Shown here piece by piece: positions 42,482 through 50,533 of a stretch of 64,000 nt of DNA. This stretch comes from a virus. Both the position numbers and the translations under genes were made by a program. Numbering within the stretch: position 1 is the first letter of the stretch; the number at the start of each line of letters is the position of its first letter. The notes beneath the pieces are model-generated. The model did no database searches. It was not told where the DNA came from and saw nothing but the letters and a program-made list of their open reading frames with translations. The stretch spans positions 119,101 to 183,100 of the IMG/VR virus record IMGVR_UViG_3300023223_000669; one strand, 5' to 3'.

Positions 42482-44257
42482 ATGGCTGTTGATACTGGTG
42501 ATCTTGTTCCGCGTGCAAGTGGTTCAGCCAGCCTTGGCGTCGAAATGGTCAATGGCATGGGTGGGCTTACTAGGGACATTCGTCCGTACGCTCAGGTTCA
42601 TCAACTCAGTGGTGTTCTACATTACGCTGGTGGATCGGGTGTATTGCGATTCGGATATGACGATAGTGGGGACCGTGCTATCCAATGCTCTACTGATGGT
42701 GGTTTAACCTTCGGAGAGCTGCCACACTCTGGACAAATCCAAGAGTCTATTGACGCTGCTCTTATTGAAGCTGGAGTTACACCACACACGTTGCAAGCAG
42801 CGTATGACGGTGGCAATGAAATGCTCATTGACAACGATCCTGCTGGTTATCATGGGCCACTTGTTTTACAGAATGAAACTGGTCGTTTGTTACCTGGTCT
42901 TTCTGCTGTAGAAATAGATCAAATTCATCTGGACTATGCCATTGGTATCAGTGGTTCTGCTGTTGATATCAATAATCCAGATAGTTTTGCGTTTACTGCT
43001 ATAAGGGCTGGTGCGATTCTTCTCAAGTCTTCTGGCCTTCTATCTCCTGCTAATAGTTTACATATGGGATTTGACGAGGAAGGCATTTCCAATGCGGCAT
43101 TTATAACCACTAGTGGCAGCCTGAATGTTCAGGCCGATAGTCTCTTGATCATGGAGTCTTTCTTTGGCAGTGTTACTCTCCAATCGCGAGCCAGTTCTAT
43201 GACTCTTTCCACTACGGATCAGAACGGTCCCGGTGGTGATATCAGCCTTGCTTCTGTACAAGATATAGTAACATCCGCTGGAGATGATGAAACGGGCCTT
43301 GGTGGACAGATTGAATTAAATGCATTCCGAGGTAGTGGTCAATTAGATTATCGATTTGGTCCTCATCAATCCTGGTATACGAAACAAACCCACTCGTCCA
43401 CAAGTGGGCCTTTTGGTGATGGTTTTAATCCGCTCGTGCCGTCTGGTCAAATCATCCAGATGATTTTGGAGAACGCCCCTGCTGGTAGTGCAACTACTCT
43501 ACAAGAAGCTTATGACGCTGGTCGCACTATCTTTATCGATGGTAATAACGATCTGGAAATTACTGGTGGAGACAGTAAATTCAAATTAGGCACCAATGGT
43601 GTCAATGCACCAGTACAATTGTCTGGTGTGCTTGATTTGCATACGACTCAACAACGCGGTGATCTTACTCATATGATTACGAGTAATTTCCAGGATGGAT
43701 TCACAGCACCTACTAGCGTTGAGGAAGCCGCAGCTCGTTCATTAGGATTGGGCGATATTGCTTTTGTTACTGCATCAGGTGTGACTAATTTGCGTGTTGG
43801 TTCTGGAATTGCAGAGTTCGTTAATCCAATCGCACAAACAGATTTAACCGTTGCTGCTGGCGAAACTCCAATTAACTGGGACTTCAGTCAATCAGATACA
43901 CATTATCTCATTGATAGTAACAGTGATATTATGATCTTGGTTCCTGGGAATTATCGTATTTCATATTACATAAATACTAGTCAGGGGGTTGGAAGCACCC
44001 GTACTATTGTAAGAGGTCGGGCCGTGATAGGTGGAACGCCACTCCTTCGCAGTACAGCTTATGGATATTCACGAATTACAACTGCACCCGAAGCTACCAC
44101 TGGCAAAACTTTCCTTGTTAATTTTTTTGCTGGTCAAATATTGCAAATTACTGTTACAAATTTAGATACAAGCACGTTGGGTACTATAGTGGGAGAATGT
44201 TCTGTCATTATTGAAAGATTAGGTCCGATTAAAGACGCCCCAGATACCGGTGATTAA
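42482..44257 (+). CDS. Large tail fibre protein with C1q-like tip
   Basis: 591 residues from ATG 42482, five bases after the previous stop. N-terminal GDLVPRASGSASLGV ... RPYAQVHQLSGVLHY docking module as in 41671. Two fibre repeats are visible: TLQAAYDGGNEMLIDNDPAG (about 110) and TLQEAYDAGRTIFIDGNNDL (about 340). The last ~130 residues form a C1q/TNF-like beta sandwich (VPGNYRISYYINTSQGVGST), a common receptor-binding tip. Likely a host recognition protein. Confidence 0.78.
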   Translation: MAVDTGDLVPRASGSASLGVEMVNGMGGLTRDIRPYAQVHQLSGVLHYAGGSGVLRFGYDDSGDRAIQCSTDGGLTFGELPHSGQIQESIDAALIEAGVTPHTLQAAYDGGNEMLIDNDPAGYHGPLVLQNETGRLLPGLSAVEIDQIHLDYAIGISGSAVDINNPDSFAFTAIRAGAILLKSSGLLSPANSLHMGFDEEGISNAAFITTSGSLNVQADSLLIMESFFGSVTLQSRASSMTLSTTDQNGPGGDISLASVQDIVTSAGDDETGLGGQIELNAFRGSGQLDYRFGPHQSWYTKQTHSSTSGPFGDGFNPLVPSGQIIQMILENAPAGSATTLQEAYDAGRTIFIDGNNDLEITGGDSKFKLGTNGVNAPVQLSGVLDLHTTQQRGDLTHMITSNFQDGFTAPTSVEEAAARSLGLGDIAFVTASGVTNLRVGSGIAEFVNPIAQTDLTVAAGETPINWDFSQSDTHYLIDSNSDIMILVPGNYRISYYINTSQGVGSTRTIVRGRAVIGGTPLLRSTAYGYSRITTAPEATTGKTFLVNFFAGQILQITVTNLDTSTLGTIVGECSVIIERLGPIKDAPDTGD

Positions 44258-44261
44258 CATT

Positions 44262-44990
44262 ATGAATATATTTAATCCTAACTTAGATAGACATGATGCA
44301 TTACAAGCTCCAATTATAGTAGGAACTGGTATTGATGGTAAGACATTACAAAATATTTATATTGGCGTTCAAGTTGATGCTAGCGGCGTCATAGATCCCA
44401 ATACTGCAACTCCAATTCGCGGTTTACATACCTGTGAAACAGTATTATATGACCTAACAACTGGTGTGTCTGGTCGTCTTACTCTTAATGGCTTGAAACG
44501 CAAGCTATCTATTTTCATTGAAAATCAGATTGAAGAATTCATCCCCACGGTTAAGGCATCTGGTCAAGCTATTTTTGAAGCTTATGATTCGACAGGCGGA
44601 CAAGTTATCAGCAACGTAATATCAGCAATTCGATTCAATAACGTAAGAGTGAATACTGATCCCTCAGAATATACTCGTACACAAACCTCTATTACAGTAT
44701 TAAATGGAGGCTTGTTTGAAGTTGATGCACGGGTTACGCTTAATAATCCAACTGCTACTCGTACCACTTCGATCATGGCTATTTTTAGAAATGGTGTTGA
44801 GGAACCTGGTAGCCGTGCATTTGGTTATCATCGTAATACTGCCAATGGTGAGGCATCATTAAATACCAGGATTGTGTTGGCGGCTGTACAGCCTGGTGAC
44901 ACATTTGATATTCGTGCCGTCATAATGACCGGAAGTAACCTGACTACTGTCGCAGACGCCTCTTCCGTCTCTGTTAGAAAGCTATTTTAA
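44262..44990 (+). CDS. Tail fibre-associated protein with C1q-like domain
   Basis: 242 residues from ATG 44262 (a GTG at 44250 is possible). The C-terminal ~130 residues (AIRFNNVRVNTDPSEYTRTQ ... LNGGLFEVDARVTLN ... GSRAFGYHRNT) are C1q-like and align in order with the tip of 42482-44257. The N-terminus is unlike the other fibre proteins. May be an alternative tip or a partner chain. Confidence 0.7.
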   Translation: MNIFNPNLDRHDALQAPIIVGTGIDGKTLQNIYIGVQVDASGVIDPNTATPIRGLHTCETVLYDLTTGVSGRLTLNGLKRKLSIFIENQIEEFIPTVKASGQAIFEAYDSTGGQVISNVISAIRFNNVRVNTDPSEYTRTQTSITVLNGGLFEVDARVTLNNPTATRTTSIMAIFRNGVEEPGSRAFGYHRNTANGEASLNTRIVLAAVQPGDTFDIRAVIMTGSNLTTVADASSVSVRKLF

Positions 44991-44991
44991 C

Positions 44992-45321
44992 ATGCTATAC
45001 ATGCTCATATTACAGGCGGCTGCCGAGCCCGGTATAGGGTCCATTATCGGAGCCCTCATGGAAAAGTATGGTATCACTGGCTTGGCCTTTGGTATCTTAC
45101 TCATCCTGATGTTACGTGTCAACAAAGCCGGTGTACTTCGTATTGCGGCCTTGGAGCAACAGCAACAGGCACAGCATACTGCACACCTTGCCGATCAAAA
45201 AGAAATGATTAGCGAATATGTGGACTTGGTTAAGAATAAGACCCGCGTGTTGGCTGACCTCACGGGATGCTTGAGAGCAATCAAGGATACTCTAAATCGA
45301 ATGGAACGAAGAGGCGACTAA
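44992..45321 (+). CDS. Membrane protein, possible holin
   Basis: 109 residues. One hydrophobic segment of about 20-25 residues (GLAFGILLILML), with a weaker one before it, followed by a charged coiled-coil tail (ALEQQQQAQHTAHLADQKEM). Size and position at the end of the fibre operon, next to a lipoprotein gene on the other strand, suit a lysis role, but the sequence alone does not prove it. Confidence 0.55.
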   Translation: MLYMLILQAAAEPGIGSIIGALMEKYGITGLAFGILLILMLRVNKAGVLRIAALEQQQQAQHTAHLADQKEMISEYVDLVKNKTRVLADLTGCLRAIKDTLNRMERRGD

Positions 45322-45328
45322 CAAAAAA

Positions 45329-45349
45329 GGGGCGGCCAGTGGCCGCCCC
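45329..45349. terminator. Bidirectional intrinsic terminator
   Basis: Perfect 9-bp GC stem (GGGGCGGCC with an AGT loop) between the convergent gene blocks. Preceded by six A on the + strand, which is a U-run for - strand transcripts, and followed by TTGTTGCTT for + strand transcripts. Confidence 0.9.
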
Positions 45350-45373
45350 TTGTTGCTTATAGACCTAGCGGTC

Positions 45374-45625
45374 TCAGATAATCTTGGGTACACCTGTACC
45401 CGGTTGCTGAGTCCGCTTTTCTTTTCGAGCTTGATCAGCCGCGATGCTTGCCTCAGCAGTCATGACCGCTGCCCCAAAGGGCTTGACCTCCGGACGCTGG
45501 AAAAAAGCAAGGATTGCTCCACGAATCTCTGCACGAACCTCAGCAGGGATCTCGAATTGTTCCAGACGTTCACGGAGAATACGATCAAGGGTAGTAGTAA
45601 CGTCTGTACTCTTATCACTTGTCAT
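45374..45625 (-). CDS. Unknown protein, 83 residues
   Basis: Starts at the ATG with GGAG nine bases upstream; longer in-frame extensions overlap the upstream gene heavily. Acidic/basic helical protein (LDRILRERLEQFEIPAEVRAE), last gene of the - strand block. No domain recognised. Confidence 0.65.
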   Translation of the reverse strand: MTSDKSTDVTTTLDRILRERLEQFEIPAEVRAEIRGAILAFFQRPEVKPFGAAVMTAEASIAADQARKEKRTQQPGTGVPKII

Positions 45626-46133
45626 CTGTCTTTTCTCCAAACCAAGATAGTTTAAGTCTATCGACCAGCCTCTTGCGGCCAGTCTTCCTGTTCGCCTCCT
45701 GAGTCTTGGCTTCCCTCTCAGCGATTTCTTTCCGCGTTCTGCGATCAATTTGATCGAGCATGTCACCATGCGAGGCGACGATAGACGCCTTGACATAGGT
45801 GGTCGATTGTTTGCGGAAGAACACTACCGACCGGATTGTGGGAATGACATCCCTTTTCAATGTTTTAAGCCATTCGTTACACGTTGTATCGAGTGGTCCA
45901 ATGTTGCCATTGAGTTCGTCTATGATGCGACTGTCATTATACACCATGATATCTTGTTGCACTTGGGCCGCACGTAGCTCGCAGAGTGCGAGATAGAGTA
46001 CCTTATATGCATGATGTTGTGGTGGAAAGATCTTGTCGCCATGTTCTGTCATAGCCGGGGTGCAGCGTCGAGAAATCTCGACACCTTCCCCGGCTATATA
46101 GTAACCGTCTTCGTTGAAGAAAACAGTAATCAA
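45615..46133 (-). CDS. RNase H-fold-like protein, catalytic residues mostly lost
   Basis: 172 residues. ITVFFNEDGYYIAGEGVEIS, HHAYKVLYLALCELRAAQ, IMVYNDSRIIDELNG and SVVFFRKQSTTYVKAS follow the order of the RVT_3/RNase HI fold. The Asp in YNDS is kept, but the first strand Asp and the helix Glu are not clear, so activity is doubtful. The C-terminal 45 residues are basic and helical. A nested hairpin (46051-46097) lies in its first 30 codons. Confidence 0.55.
   Translation of the reverse strand: MITVFFNEDGYYIAGEGVEISRRCTPAMTEHGDKIFPPQHHAYKVLYLALCELRAAQVQQDIMVYNDSRIIDELNGNIGPLDTTCNEWLKTLKRDVIPTIRSVVFFRKQSTTYVKASIVASHGDMLDQIDRRTRKEIAEREAKTQEANRKTGRKRLVDRLKLSWFGEKTDDK
46051..46097. repeat. Nested perfect hairpin (10-bp outer, 7-bp inner stem)
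   Basis: Outer stem ATAGCCGGGG (46051-46060 with 46088-46097) encloses an inner stem GTCGAGA/TCTCGAC (46067-46082). In the mRNA of the RNase H-like gene it falls about 40-80 bases after the start codon. Confidence 0.65.
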
Positions 46134-46142
46134 GGCTTCGCC

Positions 46143-46703
46143 TTAGACACCCTGGCGATAGCCAATGATTTGGCCACCGAACTCTACCTCAAGGGCTTCC
46201 CCTTCGATAACTTCCTCTGCACTAACGACGGTAGCCGAGCGTAGAGCGTCTGCTACACGAGTAAGCATTTCTTTTGTCCGTGGAGACAGAGCTACGATTC
46301 CGGTTTCCGGATCGAGCCACTCAAGGGCACCACGAGACAGAAGTTCTTGCTCAACGATAAGCAGCAGTAGTTGCACTTCTTCGCTGGTAAGACCAGCACT
46401 TTCAAGTGCGGGTAGAATGAGGGATGTAGCTCCAGATACGACAGTCTGGTCCCGTAGGATTTCCAGTGCCGTAGCAGCAGTATTGAGTTCACTTGCGGAT
46501 ACAAGATCCTCAGTGAGAGCACGGTTGGCGGCAATCTTCACGCCGAGCGTGATGTAAAGCTGCCACCTGGCATATTCAAGATCACTCATTTCTTCTAGGG
46601 CCTTGATGCCCTGTCCATCACCGGTTGTGACACAGCCGGTTACGGCACCGACGCCCAGGGCTAGACCTAGTACGCCGATTGCAATCCATTTTTTCTTTTC
46701 CAT
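46143..46703 (-). CDS. Lipoprotein of unknown function
   Basis: 186 residues. Signal KKKWIAIGVLGLALGVGAVT followed by GC, a lipobox-like cleavage site (VTGC), so the mature protein should be membrane anchored. Mature part is helical and acidic (LLLLIVEQELLSRGALEWLD). AGGAAA lies before the ATG. Phage lipoproteins can act in lysis or superinfection exclusion; no specific family recognised. Confidence 0.75.
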   Translation of the reverse strand: MEKKKWIAIGVLGLALGVGAVTGCVTTGDGQGIKALEEMSDLEYARWQLYITLGVKIAANRALTEDLVSASELNTAATALEILRDQTVVSGATSLILPALESAGLTSEEVQLLLLIVEQELLSRGALEWLDPETGIVALSPRTKEMLTRVADALRSATVVSAEEVIEGEALEVEFGGQIIGYRQGV

Positions 46704-46717
46704 TACAAATTTCCTAA

Positions 46718-47290
46718 CTAGTTAGATAGATCGCGGACGTTGACGCCTTTCGGAATCTTCTGATTTCGATATGCCAGCTTGTCGTCTGCTGTCTTTTCTG
46801 GGATCCTCGTTTGACAGTCAGGACAGACACGATAAGCATAACGTCTGCCGTCACGCATGGTGGTTTGGATGCGGCCCTTGTTCATGTGTCTAGTTGGACA
46901 CTTACTCTTGGGGACACCCAATACTTTACCCACAGGACCATCCGTGGGCACTTCTCTAGGGGACTCGTCCTCTAGTACGCCAGCCTCGCGAAGCTCACGT
47001 TTCTTCTCTGCTACAACACGAGCGTCACCTTCTGGTTCTTCTTCCTCCAAATCTTCAAGCGTTCTACGGCCTGTCGCTTTCTTAGTATGAGAGGAGAATG
47101 ACCAGTAAGATTCTAGTGCGGCATCATTGCCAGCCACCAGTTGTTGCTCTAGTCTTGCAGCAGCATCAGGACTGAGATCATAGCTCCGTCCTTTAGCTTT
47201 ACCTTTCTTTTTGATTGTGATGATAACCGTTTCCTCAGGATCATACTCCTGCTTGGTCAGGTCACATTCTTGAATTACTCGTTTAGCCAT
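46718..47290 (-). CDS. Lsr2-like N-terminal domain protein with zinc-binding C-terminus
   Basis: 190 residues. The first ~55 residues (MAKRVIQECDLTKQEYDPEE ... TIKKKGKAKGRSYDLSPDAAARLEQQLV) follow the Lsr2 dimerisation domain: 'KRVI...DDLDG.EA.ETV.F..DG..YEIDLS..NA..L...L'. Lsr2 is the actinobacterial nucleoid protein. Instead of the Lsr2 DNA-binding domain there is an acidic linker and a CPTRH ... CPDC segment, a probable zinc site. May dimerise with or interfere with host Lsr2 (inference). Confidence 0.6.
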   Translation of the reverse strand: MAKRVIQECDLTKQEYDPEETVIITIKKKGKAKGRSYDLSPDAAARLEQQLVAGNDAALESYWSFSSHTKKATGRRTLEDLEEEEPEGDARVVAEKKRELREAGVLEDESPREVPTDGPVGKVLGVPKSKCPTRHMNKGRIQTTMRDGRRYAYRVCPDCQTRIPEKTADDKLAYRNQKIPKGVNVRDLSN

Positions 47291-47888
47291 TACGAATTCT
47301 ATTTAGCCATTTATGGAACAACGTTGGTACAAGATCTCGTTTAGCATAGTTGCAAATTTTACAACATGGCACAACATTATTGATAGAATAATTACCGCAT
47401 GAGTCTATACGATCTATTCCGTTAACGCGAATTGTTGCCGATAATTGCCATGGTTGTTCGTTAGAAGAGTCTCTTTCGCGTCTTTGTTTTGTTAAGTATG
47501 GATTTTTTTCTGTCAATGGTTCTATACCACAATAATGACAGTCCATTATAAAAATTGCTATTGCCTGTGTTCTGCTTAATAACCACTTTAGGTTATCTCT
47601 TTTACATCTTTGTTTATAGCTGTTAATGACGGCATTAAAGCTTGCGTCTTGTGGGTTTTTATGTTTTCTGTTTTTTGGTTGACCATATTGATATCTTTTA
47701 CATCCACAAGATAATCTTTTGCCACGTTCGCGGATCGCCCAACTAGTTGTTATTTTTTCTTGGCCACAATCACATATAGCCTTCCAATACACAACCCCTT
47801 GGCGATGGTTTTTTGGGACTTCTATGCGTTCAATAATAGTTAAATAACCAACTTTTTGTCCACTAAAATCTTGGTATTTTCTTGCCAT
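47283..47888 (-). CDS. HNH-type endonuclease, CDCG-ribbon subfamily
   Basis: 201 residues. AICDCGQEKITTSWAIRERG ... SCGCKRY zinc ribbon, YKQRCKRDNLKWLLSRTQAI, CHYCGIEPL, VNGIDRIDSCGNYSINNVVP, CCKICNYAKRDL. Same order as 25086 and 26613, on the opposite strand. AT-rich compared with its neighbours. Overlaps the Lsr2-like gene by eight bases. Confidence 0.87.
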   Translation of the reverse strand: MARKYQDFSGQKVGYLTIIERIEVPKNHRQGVVYWKAICDCGQEKITTSWAIRERGKRLSCGCKRYQYGQPKNRKHKNPQDASFNAVINSYKQRCKRDNLKWLLSRTQAIAIFIMDCHYCGIEPLTEKNPYLTKQRRERDSSNEQPWQLSATIRVNGIDRIDSCGNYSINNVVPCCKICNYAKRDLVPTLFHKWLNRIRNG

Positions 47889-47902
47889 ACTTATTTAATA
47901 CA

Positions 47903-48592
47903 CTACATATAGTCTGATAAACCACTATTTTCATGTTTTTGATATGCTTGCAAGATTTGTTTAACGATTTGTGATCTCTGAACACAGCATATATTGTCCA
48001 TTGAAACTATACCAACTCCAGGCACGCCGTCTAAAACGTTAATGGCTTCCGGCAAGGCACTGTTACGAGAATCAATATCCATTTGATCAATATCTCCTTG
48101 TATAACCATCTTACAATTCTTACCAATACGCGTCAAGATCATCTTCATCGCCGCCCCATTGAGCGGTACATTTTGTGCCTCTTCAACGATAACAAAACAG
48201 TTGTTAAAAGAACGACCACGGCACATACTCAACACCGTAAACTCAAATTTTTGTGCCATCAACTGGTGAACATCTTGTTCGTTATTTATACAAACACGTA
48301 GGTTGTCTTTGATAGATTCGACATAGGGGAGTACCTTTTCTTCTAATGTGCCGGGGAGAGCCCCGATCCGTTCACCTGTGTTCGATGGGATATAAGGTCT
48401 GATGATTATAATTCTTTGGATGCCTCCGCGTTTTGGGGATTTTCGGATCATACTTACCGCTTCAGCGAGAGCGAGAAATGTTTTGCCCGTACCAGCCAGG
48501 CCAGTGCAAATCGTTACATCGTTTTCTCTGATGGATTTTATATAATCTTCTTGTCCTGGTTGTGGCTTAGGTGGAATGAAATTCTTGAGCAT
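47903..48592 (-). CDS. phoH: PhoH-like ATPase
   Basis: 229 residues. Walker A TGLAGTGKTFLALAEAV (about 30-46), IIIIRPYIPSNTGERIGALP (PhoH motif), EFTVLSMCRGRSFNNCFVIV, Walker B FVIVEEAQNV and MVIQGDIDQMDIDSRNSAL. PhoH proteins are RNA-linked P-loop ATPases found in many phages and bacteria; their phage role is not settled. Confidence 0.93.
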   Translation of the reverse strand: MLKNFIPPKPQPGQEDYIKSIRENDVTICTGLAGTGKTFLALAEAVSMIRKSPKRGGIQRIIIIRPYIPSNTGERIGALPGTLEEKVLPYVESIKDNLRVCINNEQDVHQLMAQKFEFTVLSMCRGRSFNNCFVIVEEAQNVPLNGAAMKMILTRIGKNCKMVIQGDIDQMDIDSRNSALPEAINVLDGVPGVGIVSMDNICCVQRSQIVKQILQAYQKHENSGLSDYM

Positions 48593-48594
48593 GT

Positions 48595-49362
48595 TTACCC
48601 CTTGTTGGCCCTCGTGCTTGCTTGGGACCTTTTCTTTTTTGCTCGCCTTTTAGCGATGGCTTTTTTGCGTTGGGGGGTAAGTTTCATGCCGGGTTGACCA
48701 CGCCAACTTGACCGGCGAGACTGATTCATAGCCTCTTTTTCAAGATGATGAGTAATGAGACGACCATTCAAATGGTCTACCTCATGCAAAACGCATCTTG
48801 CCCAGAAGCCAGTGAAGGTTTCTGTATGAACCTCGCCAGCAAGGTCCATATATTCAAGAGTCACACTCTTGGCACGAGGAAACGCTGCCCCCATGCCAGG
48901 GAGTGACAGACAGCCCTCGCCGCCCTTCTTGGTCTCGCGACTCTTGGACATGATAGTGGGATTGATGTAGACATTATTCTCTGCTTCGCCGTCACCGTTG
49001 GTGCCGTTGCGAAGCAGGAAGATACGACGGGGAACTCCAATCTGTACCGCCGCTATACCAGCCGCCTCTTCATCAAGAGCATTCAGCAGATCATCCATTT
49101 CGCCAACCGCCTGTTCCTCGGCGGGACTGAGCGGGACGCCACAGGGCTGTGAGTTCATTTCCAGCAAAGGGAATCGCTGAGGATCAGCGGTAGTGATGAT
49201 AAGATTTCGCATTGCCTGTTCGGGAATGCGAGCTTGTTCTTCCGCGATGAGTTCTTCGGGGGTACTTTCCTTGCCTTCCATTTGATCTATCCTTTGTGAT
49301 ACGGCGTCGTGGATGTCTTTATGGCTGCTATGTTCGCAACCTTTGCCTTCGCATTCGCTCAT
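48595..49362 (-). CDS. def: Peptide deformylase with N-terminal and C-terminal extensions
   Basis: 255 residues. All three metal motifs are intact: AAGIAAVQIG (101-110), EGCLS (149-153) and HEVDH (193-197), so it should remove formyl groups from nascent proteins using Fe2+ or Zn2+. The canonical domain begins near Met51, leaving a charged 50-residue extension with two cysteines (CEGKGC), and the last ~50 residues are a basic tail. The true start could be Met51. Confidence 0.93.
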   Translation of the reverse strand: MSECEGKGCEHSSHKDIHDAVSQRIDQMEGKESTPEELIAEEQARIPEQAMRNLIITTADPQRFPLLEMNSQPCGVPLSPAEEQAVGEMDDLLNALDEEAAGIAAVQIGVPRRIFLLRNGTNGDGEAENNVYINPTIMSKSRETKKGGEGCLSLPGMGAAFPRAKSVTLEYMDLAGEVHTETFTGFWARCVLHEVDHLNGRLITHHLEKEAMNQSRRSSWRGQPGMKLTPQRKKAIAKRRAKKKRSQASTRANKG

Positions 49363-49366
49363 GACA

Positions 49367-49558
49367 TTAGTCTTCCCCTACGGACATTTCGATAATGTGG
49401 ACAATACGTTCTTCATCACTAAACATATCATCACCAAGGCGATCAAGCCCGGGATCATAGCGTTCTATGAAGGTGTCTACGCCAGTTCTTGTGCTGAACA
49501 CGCCGATAACGCCTACGCCGCCCTTGCGGTATTCTTCAAGTAAAATGTGAACATTCAT
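49367..49558 (-). CDS. Unknown protein, 63 residues
   Basis: Overlaps the methionine aminopeptidase stop by ATGA and ends four bases before def. Probable alpha/beta fold (KGGVGVIGVFSTRTGVDTFI). No family recognised. Lies between the two N-terminal processing enzymes. Confidence 0.68.
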   Translation of the reverse strand: MNVHILLEEYRKGGVGVIGVFSTRTGVDTFIERYDPGLDRLGDDMFSDEERIVHIIEMSVGED

Positions 49559-50346
49559 GATAATAATTCATAACCCTCCTCGGTCACGAGGAGACATCTC
49601 TCGGTATGTGCAGTCAGTCTCCGTTCGGCCTGCCGAACGGTCCAGCCATCCTCATCTATCATTATACCACTTGTACCCATTGTTGTAACGGGTTCAATGC
49701 AATAAGTTTCACCTATAACGAACTTTTCTCTGCCATATTTCTTAACCTCAAGGTCTTGCTTGATACGGCTTTTAGATTTATCGATAGCGTTAGGGACAAA
49801 CGGTGGTAGGTGAATCTTCTCGCCGATGCCGTGGCCGCCCCACTGTGGCATGATAGTTACGCCATAAGCTTTGGCCACCGCATCGGCGGCCTCAATCATC
49901 CTTAGAAAAGTACACTCATTTCGGACGACGGCAAGCTCAGCATCCATGATGGCATCCACGGCTTCGACTAGATGCACAGCCTCTTTTGATACTCTTCCTG
50001 GGACCAGGCGTGTCCTAGCAGCATCTACGAACCAACCCTCGTGCTCTGTGCCTACGTCGATGGTCAAGAGGTCGCCTTGTCGTAAAACATAATTACCAGG
50101 AATACCGTGAACCACTACATCGTTAGGGCTAATGCAGGCCGTATTTGGGTACGGCCTAGAGTAGCCCTCTGGTTGATAACCTTTAAAGGCGGGAGTGCAG
50201 CCAGCCTGACGTATATACCACTCAATCCCGGCGTCTAGCTCTATGAGTTTGACGCCGGGCTTGGCTAAGCCGAAGGCATAGTTGATTGCTCCCAAGTTTA
50301 CCCTGCCAGCATAACGCATACTATCTAACTTGTCGTGCATATGCAT
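49555..50346 (-). CDS. map: Methionine aminopeptidase, type I
   Basis: 263 residues. Metal and catalytic residues all visible: His80 (VVHGIPG), Asp97 and Asp108 (TIDVGTEHEGWFVDAAR), His172 (GGHGIG), Glu218 (IEPV) and Glu249 (TERCLL). It removes the initiator Met after deformylation, and def lies 190 bases downstream. Two hairpins lie inside (49621-49640, 50136-50157). Confidence 0.95.
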   Translation of the reverse strand: MHMHDKLDSMRYAGRVNLGAINYAFGLAKPGVKLIELDAGIEWYIRQAGCTPAFKGYQPEGYSRPYPNTACISPNDVVVHGIPGNYVLRQGDLLTIDVGTEHEGWFVDAARTRLVPGRVSKEAVHLVEAVDAIMDAELAVVRNECTFLRMIEAADAVAKAYGVTIMPQWGGHGIGEKIHLPPFVPNAIDKSKSRIKQDLEVKKYGREKFVIGETYCIEPVTTMGTSGIMIDEDGWTVRQAERRLTAHTERCLLVTEEGYELLS

Positions 50347-50533
50347 AAATCATTCTGTCAAGTTCTTCAGATTGGGCCCATTCCATTATTGATTCTTCTA
50401 GTGTGCTCATGTCATTCCATGAACCCGAATAGCCCTGTGCAAAGCGGTAGATGGCATGATCGTTTAATGGTTTATTTAAAGCACGTAGAGCAATTCTACA
50501 CATGGCAGCGACAGTGTTATGACAAATTTGCAT
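50321..50533 (-). CDS. Unknown protein, 70 residues
   Basis: Start at 50533 with AGAGGA about nine bases upstream, which keeps only a 17-base overlap with the HNH gene; a longer form from 50596 would overlap by 80 bases. Helical, acidic (TLEESIMEWAQSEELDRMIY). Not recognised. Confidence 0.6.
   Translation of the reverse strand: MQICHNTVAAMCRIALRALNKPLNDHAIYRFAQGYSGSWNDMSTLEESIMEWAQSEELDRMIYAYARQVR

Noticed and set aside
42478-42483. TATAAT overlapping the start codon of the large fibre gene
   Set aside because: No acceptable -35 at 16-18 bases, and a -10 overlapping the ATG cannot make an mRNA containing it. Chance match in stop/start junction sequence.
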